Source: Acanthaster planci (lineage: Eukaryota > Echinodermata > Asteroidea > Valvatida > Acanthasteridae). From it: a DNA stretch of 64,000 bases. Shown here piece by piece: positions 60,001 to 64,000 of the stretch (its first letter is position 1; each line of letters opens with the position of its first letter). The stretch spans positions 715,627 to 779,626 of the forward strand of contig NW_019091482.1 of the NCBI RefSeq assembly GCF_001949145.1, read 5' to 3'. Position numbers and translations under genes: made by a program. The notes under the pieces are model-generated. The model was not told the origin of the DNA and ran no database searches. It was given only the letters and a program-made list of their open reading frames with translations.

Positions 60001-62512
60001 ATCCATTTTGTTGTTTACAGCCAACTTTATGAAAGGTTCAGAGGAGAACCTTTCAGAGGCACAAATTTGTTGTTTAAAAAACGTCCAAAATATAAAGGGG
60101 CATGGACAATCATGAATGACAACTTCTTAAAGCTCTGTGTACCACACTTATAGTGAATCTTTGCCGATTACTAAATAGAAGAGCCAATTTCTGGCGACTG
60201 CAATACACTTGGCAAGCCCAAGAGTATGTGTGCCCCATCTCACGCCAAGCACATAAAGCACAGGCTGGAGGAAAAAGGCAAAACAGACCTGCAGAACTGC
60301 AGAAGCAAACAACATGCACACAGGTAGGCCCAGGGAGGCACAGAAAAGAATGATTAAAGCAAAGGAAATACAAAACATAACATGACTTGAGAAAAGAGGA
60401 AAGAACAAAACAGAAACTAAAGTGCCACGATGGAAGATGCCATTTTTGTGCGAATGGGGATAAGCTTTGGGTCCATTCCAAGATTTTCATTCTGTTGTGC
60501 AGCGACCTGCATAGATCCGTCTGTGCACTACCGGTGGACCCTTGATGTTTACTTTTTCAAAATAACTCAACAATGGCTAGCCACATTTTCATCATTTTGT
60601 GTCCTCTTTTGGCCATCATACCCGTAAGTGGCAGTCAAAGTCTAAGGCCGTTTGGGCATTACAACGACAGGTCAGGCAAGTTAGTTTGGGTGGTCAAGTG
60701 GCCGGAGAGGATGCATCATGCCACACCCCTGCACCTACAAATGCCGGTGCAAGTCACAAGCGGCAGAACCTTTGGCAGGGCAGTGGCAGTTTCTTTCCAG
60801 AGTCTGTTTTAAGGGTTCAAGTGCCAAGTGACTGCATACAATGCCATCGAAGTAAGGTGTGCGATCTGTTTTGGCTCGTCAAGTTTTACAGATGTCACAC
60901 ATGGGGAATCGTTGAGTTTGATGTATGCAATCTGGTTCGTAAGTGTGATGTCACTTCAGTTTAAACAACGCCCACTGCACACAGGGTTACATGCACTGAT
61001 TGTCGTTTACACAGAACCATGGAACCGGAAGTTAATTTGCAACTTCAGCGATTGTCCAATGAAAGCCTGCAAATTGTGCCGCATCTGCCTTTGTGACGAA
61101 TTCACTTACGAACTGGATACAAAAGTCGAAGGGCAAATGTAATGGGAACCTGGATTCTGACTGGACAGTAAATTGAAGGGATGCAATAAATATATGCATT
61201 TCAGTATGCATTATGATGCTGGAAGGAATTTTCCCCCGGCGGGTGCAAACAGGCACATTTGCACACCTCATCAACAGTGAGGCAAACAACTGCATGTTCC
61301 TTTAACAGCCAGAGACGGGACAACACCACATGCACACCATCCATGCAACACACTCCCCCATTTCAACTCACGCATTCTGTGGTCTACTGATCTCTTGGTG
61401 TGGGCGCCTGGTCACCTCGCCGGCCACCCTGGGCTGGGGTGGGGCCTTGGCGGCGGGGACAGGTTTAGCCTGGGGCGCCGGTTTGGGCGGTGTGACCAGG
61501 GCTGGTCTCTTAGTGGGCAGAGACGGCTGTAGGGCGTCACTGCAGGGAACAAGGGGGTCGGGGTTGTTACTGTGTTCAGAGGCAGGGCTGAGAAGACTAC
61601 AGAAGTACAGTGGAATGCTATGCCAATGGTTATCCAAACAGTTTTTTGTAAGAATTGAACATACAGTACAAGTTACGTAACAATCCATGACAAACCCATA
61701 GGCTGTTAATCAGTGTCTACAATGTGCTCCAAACTGCGCTTAACCCTACAGAGACCAGTTTTGTCACCTTGTCACAGTAGAAAGGGTCGGGGGGATTCTG
61801 CTCCCGTTCCCCCCTCAAAAAAGTTATCTCAGCTGTTCGCTATTTTGAAATTTTACGCTTTGGATAACATTTGCATTTTGTAGGTCTGGAAAGTTTGGAA
61901 TCCAAATGGACAAAAACCTTTGTCTCAATTTGTAAAAAGAAAGAATAAAAAGTTTCTAATGTAGCCAGTCAATGGACGATGTTGTTAATATTACCCACTC
62001 TCAAGGGAAAATTTAACATTTCAAAGAAGAAAAGTCTGACAAGCTGATAATTCATAACACATCAGCTCGCTCTACGTCCTTCTGCAGATGTAAATAAAAT
62101 AAAATAAATACGGGTTTTATTTTACCTGGTAGGTCCTCTGACTGAGGTTGGCTTGTTGCTGGCAGCTCCCCTGTTTCCCTGAGGTACAGCAGCAGTTCCT
62201 CTCCCAGGGCCGGACGTGGCACCTCTCCCCAGGCCCCCCACCAGCCCCGCCTTGCCTAGAGGCTGCTGCTGGCGCTGCTGCTGCTGCTGGTGGCTGGACC
62301 TCCCCCGGGGGAAGCCGGGGGACCCGGCTTTCTCGTACCCCGGCCTGGCCCGGCCCGCCTGGCCTGCCCTAGCCCGGCTGCGGGGCGAGGGGCTTCGGCT
62401 GCGGGAGTAGGACCGGGAGTGAGAGAATGAGGAGCGACTGAAGGAGCTTCCCGAGGAGGACCGGCTGCTGGAGGAGTAGGAGGACCGGGAACGCGAGCGT
62501 GACCGAGAAGAG
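50615..62512 (-). CDS. zc3h18: zc3h18 (CCCH zinc-finger protein 18), 3' part, eight exons
   Basis: Joining 62512-62126, 61539-61372, 59201-59111, 58458-58242, 57637-57091, 56409-56313, 52964-52862 and 51012-50615 gives 668 residues to the stop. All eight exons have AG acceptors, the seven internal junctions have GT donors, and phases agree throughout. In vertebrates ZC3H18 is a nuclear protein linking the cap-binding complex to RNA decay (NEXT/exosome) and export factors. Recognition rests on KVTAHKDIKLTLLSK (human protein: a nearly identical KDIKLTLL segment) and the C-terminal coiled coil SRREELLKQLRAVEDAIARK. SR-rich stretches and a Lys/Pro-rich middle fit the family. The CCCH finger and the N-terminal third are encoded beyond 64000. 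The gene runs in the same direction as tsh, about 6.6 kb apart. Confidence 0.92.
51296..52132. mobile_element. pogo/Tc1-mariner-like non-autonomous element in zc3h18 intron
   Basis: The ends are matching inverted repeats for about 25 bases, starting CAGTAAAATCTCGATAAGTC on each strand and continuing GAAGC. The element is flanked by TA on both sides (51294-51295, 52133-52134), the Tc1/mariner/pogo target duplication. Subterminal AAGTCGAA-type words repeat. The 837-base interior has an open frame of 147 codons on the plus strand (51578-52021) in which I see no DDE/D transposase or CENP-B-type helix. Confidence 0.85.
52862..52964 (-). CDS. zc3h18: zc3h18 exon
   Basis: Phase 0 from the previous exon selects the acceptor CACAACAG (AG at 52966-52965) over the CAG a few bases on. 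It encodes PSADPKKRSSDPQPNQAGKK to SADK plus one base. Donor GTAAGT (52861). Confidence 0.85.
52965..54507 (-). other. zc3h18 intron, 3' part
   Basis: Part of the 3.3-kb intron 56312-52965. AT-rich, with one TACATGTAC near 53307. No exon or named repeat is seen outside the element at 54508-55769. Confidence 0.6.
54508..55769. mobile_element. TIR element (Tc1/pogo-like) in zc3h18 intron
   Basis: The left end CAGCAGATTCCCATTACAG at 54508 and the inverted right end CAGGAGATTCCCATTGCAG at 55769 match at 17 of 19 positions. GCGTTATA-type subterminal words occur at both ends. TA precedes the left end, but the right flank is TG, so the target duplication is decayed or my boundary is off. There is no transposase in the 1.26 kb interior, which includes another unrelated AT-rich stretch. 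Confidence 0.65.
55770..56312 (-). other. zc3h18 intron, 5' part
   Basis: Unremarkable intron sequence between the TIR element and the donor at 56312. Confidence 0.6.
56313..56409 (-). CDS. zc3h18: zc3h18 exon (conserved KDIKLTLL segment)
   Basis: Acceptor CCATGCAG (AG at 56411-56410) and donor GTGAGT (56312). It enters in phase 2, ends on a full codon and encodes QHSTSVPVAAAPRSNTLK then VTAHKDIKLTLLSK. This segment is the strongest family match in the gene. Confidence 0.92.
56410..57090 (-). other. zc3h18 intron
   Basis: AT-rich intron of 681 bases with GT-AG borders. Nothing else is recognised in it. Confidence 0.75.
57091..57637 (-). CDS. zc3h18: zc3h18 exon (Lys/Pro repeat region)
   Basis: Acceptor TCTTTGCAG (AG at 57639-57638) and donor GTAAAA (57090), phase 1 in and phase 2 out, 547 bases. 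It encodes GIPALQARSS, then a long low-complexity stretch of KAPP/KPPP units and about six P-K-P/L-A-Q/P pentads, then SSSKRSPSRSSKSQQP, and a charged/Ser-rich end (REKDKEKTRTSSSS). Probably disordered. Confidence 0.87.
57638..58241 (-). other. zc3h18 intron
   Basis: An intron of 604 bases with a weak donor (GTTGGA) and good acceptor (TTTGCAG). Small open frames of about 110 codons in it lack any coding signature. Confidence 0.75.
58242..58458 (-). CDS. zc3h18: zc3h18 exon (Ser/Arg-rich)
   Basis: Two acceptors are possible. Phase 0 from the previous exon selects GGCAG with coding from 58458 (IRPRPRSSSSSS) and excludes the CTAG at 58474. The donor GTTGGAT (58241) is weak, but it keeps the frame (phase 1). 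It encodes SSHSSYSSRSGSRSRSRSV and ends GKRLPPNTKLPK. Confidence 0.83.
58738..58981 (+). mobile_element. MITE family GGGTAATTCC, copy 3
   Basis: The 244-base element has ends GGGTAATTCCAGGAATAAGG and TTCTGGAATTACC(C) inverted. The interior matches copy 2 in the same direction. It lies in the zc3h18 intron 59110-58459. Confidence 0.8.
59001..59086. mobile_element. palindromic element C, copy 2
   Basis: CTTTGCTAGCACGTGTTCTT at the left and GCACATGTAACCAAAG at the right, with the shared centre GGCAGTGAGGTTGGACATGA. It pairs with 46177-46260 and lies beside a zc3h18 splice donor. Confidence 0.7.
59111..59201 (-). CDS. zc3h18: zc3h18 exon (basic)
   Basis: Acceptor TCTGTCAG (AG at 59203-59202) and donor GTAAGA (59110), ending in phase 0. 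It encodes SPIQQKRPTAV through NRRSPDLRRM. The palindromic repeat at 59001-59086 lies only about 25 bases beyond the donor. Confidence 0.87.
59202..61371 (-). other. zc3h18 intron (2.2 kb)
   Basis: Contains short dispersed repeat B near 60935-60977. Several open frames of 60-130 codons have no family resemblance or splice context that I trust. Confidence 0.7.
60935..60977 (+). repeat. short dispersed repeat B, copy 2
   Basis: GTTCGTAAGTGTGAT followed by CACTTCAGTTTAAAC, as at 19099-19140. Confidence 0.5.
61372..61539 (-). CDS. zc3h18: zc3h18 exon (Pro/Ala/Lys-rich)
   Basis: Acceptor CCCTGCAG (AG at 61541-61540) and donor GTGAGT (61371). It starts with the third base of a Ser codon and ends in phase 2. 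It encodes DALQPSLPTKRPALVTPPK through EISRPQNA. Confidence 0.87.
61540..62125 (-). other. zc3h18 intron
   Basis: An intron of 586 bases with GTAAAA and TGCAG borders, AT-rich towards its 5' end. Nothing else is seen. Confidence 0.75.
62126..62512 (-). CDS. zc3h18: zc3h18 exon (SR-rich), first exon visible
   Basis: Acceptor CTGTAG (AG at 62514-62513) and donor GTAAAA (62125). It enters in phase 2 (one base completes a codon) and leaves in phase 2. It encodes alternating SR/SS stretches, SRSRSPSPRSRARAG, a Gln run (HQQQQQRQQQ) and a Gly/Arg/Pro end (VRGPT). The antisense frames open across it reflect high GC content. Confidence 0.85.
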
Positions 62513-62621
62513 CTACAGACAAACAACAGAAAAACAAATAATAAAAAGACACACCAATCTTGATAAATTGGCTCCTGTTGATAAGAACACAAGATCGGTG
62601 ATATTCTAAATATTTGACAAG

Positions 62622-62690
62622 GAAATATGATCAGAATTGATGTCTAACTATTACTATTTGTTTGGCAGGTAATTTGCATTAAACTATTTC
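62622..62690 (+). mobile_element. MITE family GGGTAATTCC, partial copy 4
   Basis: GGAAATATGATCAGAATTGA and TATTTGTTTGGCAGGTAATT match the interior of copy 3, but both ends are missing. Confidence 0.6.
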
Positions 62691-62704
62691 TGTGACGTCA
62701 CTCC

Positions 62705-62905
62705 TTTGTTCAAAGTGTAGATTATTTTTACAAATCTACAGCAAACTGTAAGTTTGTAAGTTACGAAACTACAGTTATTGTTACAAAACAAATATTGTAG
62801 ATTCATTACGAATCTACAGTTATTGTTGTTTACAATAACAATAGATTCTGAGACAATAACTGTAGATTTGTTACGAATCTACAGTTAATGTTTTACAAAT
62901 CCCCT
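62705..62905. repeat. tandem and inverted ACGAATCTACAGTTATTG units
   Basis: The unit ACGAATCTACAGTTATTG or a close variant appears at least three times, with inverted partners (AATAACTGTAGATTTGTTAC). The stretch could fold into hairpins. One more CACGAATCTACAGTT occurs at about 63978-63992, so the family extends beyond the cluster. Confidence 0.65.
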
Positions 62906-64000
62906 CGTTTCGATCATCAAAATATGACCCCAGGACTGGGTTAAGTAAGAGCAACCTAATGCAGTGCTGCCGTGACACTGATATTAATTGGGCCTCGTAA
63001 TAGCAACAGTTAACAAATTTAAGAGATACCGGGAACGCCCACGCTCTGGCCTGATTGTGTACGTTTGCCTTTGTCCATAGAAAATGCCAAAGGTTGTTAT
63101 CCCTCATGTTTACATGATCAATGCTTTGTAAAGTAAAATTTTCAACAAGAATTTGAACTTTCTCTTCACCTTTCAGTAAGGAATTAATTTTGATGTGTTT
63201 TGGCTGCTTTTCTGTGTCTAGGTTTTGCCAACTCTTTTTTTATAATGAATTGGATTATAGCGTAATTGAAATGACACGAACTCGGGTACATCTTCTAGTT
63301 GTTCCAAGATCATAGCGGTCCTGAGGTGACAGATCTGTCAGAATCACTTTTCCCCTAGCACATATATAATCTTGCTTTAAAAGTTAGCCCGTAAAATTTC
63401 TTGTATTGCTAATATTTGTAGCGAAATAAACAATTTCAGGTGGAAATGTGGGCTTTAGAAATTCTTAAATGTTATTATTAACTCCAAAATTGGCATTGTA
63501 ATTTGAGTCCAAGTGGTGTCCAAGTAGTGACATGAGTGAGGGGGCATTTTGGAATGATTCATCTATAAGAACATGTATTAGTATCAGTGAAGCTCATTTT
63601 GAGCGGTTTGTAAAGTGGTTCTAAAAGTGCTAACCATACTTTCATGAGGTTGATATAGCATTCCTCGTTTTCATGGAGTCCTGTGGTGGTTAGACCGATA
63701 GGTTTGGCTGCAATGACACATGTGTAACAATGACTCCAAGGCGTAAGAGGAAGAGAAGCGAATATGTATCCAGCACTGACAGTGTTGACTGCACAAATAC
63801 CGTCGATGTTTTAGCACAAACCCGTGCACGTTAATAGATGGAACAAAGGTGTGCACTCAGGTGTAGGGTAACAGCAAGAGCGTCATAGACTCGGGACTCC
63901 GTGTTCGTGTAACAATGGGAAATAGTTTAAGTCAGGGAATAGACTCAGAACTGTAAATTCATGCAAGAATTCTTAGCACGAATCTACAGTTCCTCGTCCA

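Larger units (their letters stand above)
62513..64000 (-). other. zc3h18 intron (5' part beyond window)
   Basis: I find no exon here that would end in phase 2 as required by the exon at 62512. The stretch holds a partial MITE, a tandem of inverted units at 62705-62905 and a tiny basic open frame at 63730-63834. Confidence 0.6.

Noticed and set aside
62148-62592. Other frames across the SR-rich zc3h18 exon
   Set aside because: Shadows. Only the minus-strand frame gives SR repeats and consistent splice phases.

Overview
The window is animal (eukaryotic) genomic DNA in draft form. Two runs of N (14382-15291 and 47731-48101) interrupt it. It has long introns with GT-AG borders, many short inverted-repeat elements, and a very high density of the palindrome TACATGTA and its relative TACCGGTA. 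Gene content together with that repeat style suggests a marine invertebrate deuterostome (echinoderm, hemichordate or cephalochordate). This placement is an inference from general familiarity, not a proof.

Two protein-coding genes are supported, both on the minus strand. The first is a teashirt-family zinc-finger gene (589-44009). A large 3' exon (589-4901) carries four widely spaced C-x2-C-x12-H-x5-H fingers. A 40-base first coding exon (43970-44009) encodes the 13-residue start MPRRKQQAPKRLK. The two join in frame across an intron of about 39 kb. The large exon holds no homeodomain. The second gene is the 3' part of zc3h18 (50615-62512). Eight exons join with consistent phases to give the last 668 residues: SR-rich, Lys/Pro-rich, the segment containing KVTAHKDIKLTLLSK, and the C-terminal coiled coil. 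The CCCH zinc finger lies upstream, outside the window.

Layout: 1-588 is tsh 3' UTR/downstream. 589-4901 is tsh exon 2. 4902-43969 is the giant intron, with TACATGTA clusters, several inverted-repeat elements, a decayed THAP-domain sequence near 12.8-13.3 kb, a CTCF-like site near 7.0 kb, and several less repetitive blocks that are candidate enhancers. 43970-44170 is the first coding exon and probable 5' UTR/promoter in a CpG-richer stretch. 45106-45295 is a dense cluster of recognisable transcription-factor motifs. 44.2-50.6 kb is the intergenic spacer. 50.6-62.5 kb is zc3h18, whose introns hold a pogo/Tc1-like element with a 25-base matching terminal inverted repeat, a second TIR element, and other small repeats. 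62.5-64 kb is zc3h18 intron with no exon that I can support.

I found no CRISPR array, operon, rRNA or tRNA, and no convincing undescribed multi-gene system. The most informative points are the split tsh gene, the motif cluster upstream of it, the THAP relic, and the set of TIR elements, one of which is flanked by TTAA.
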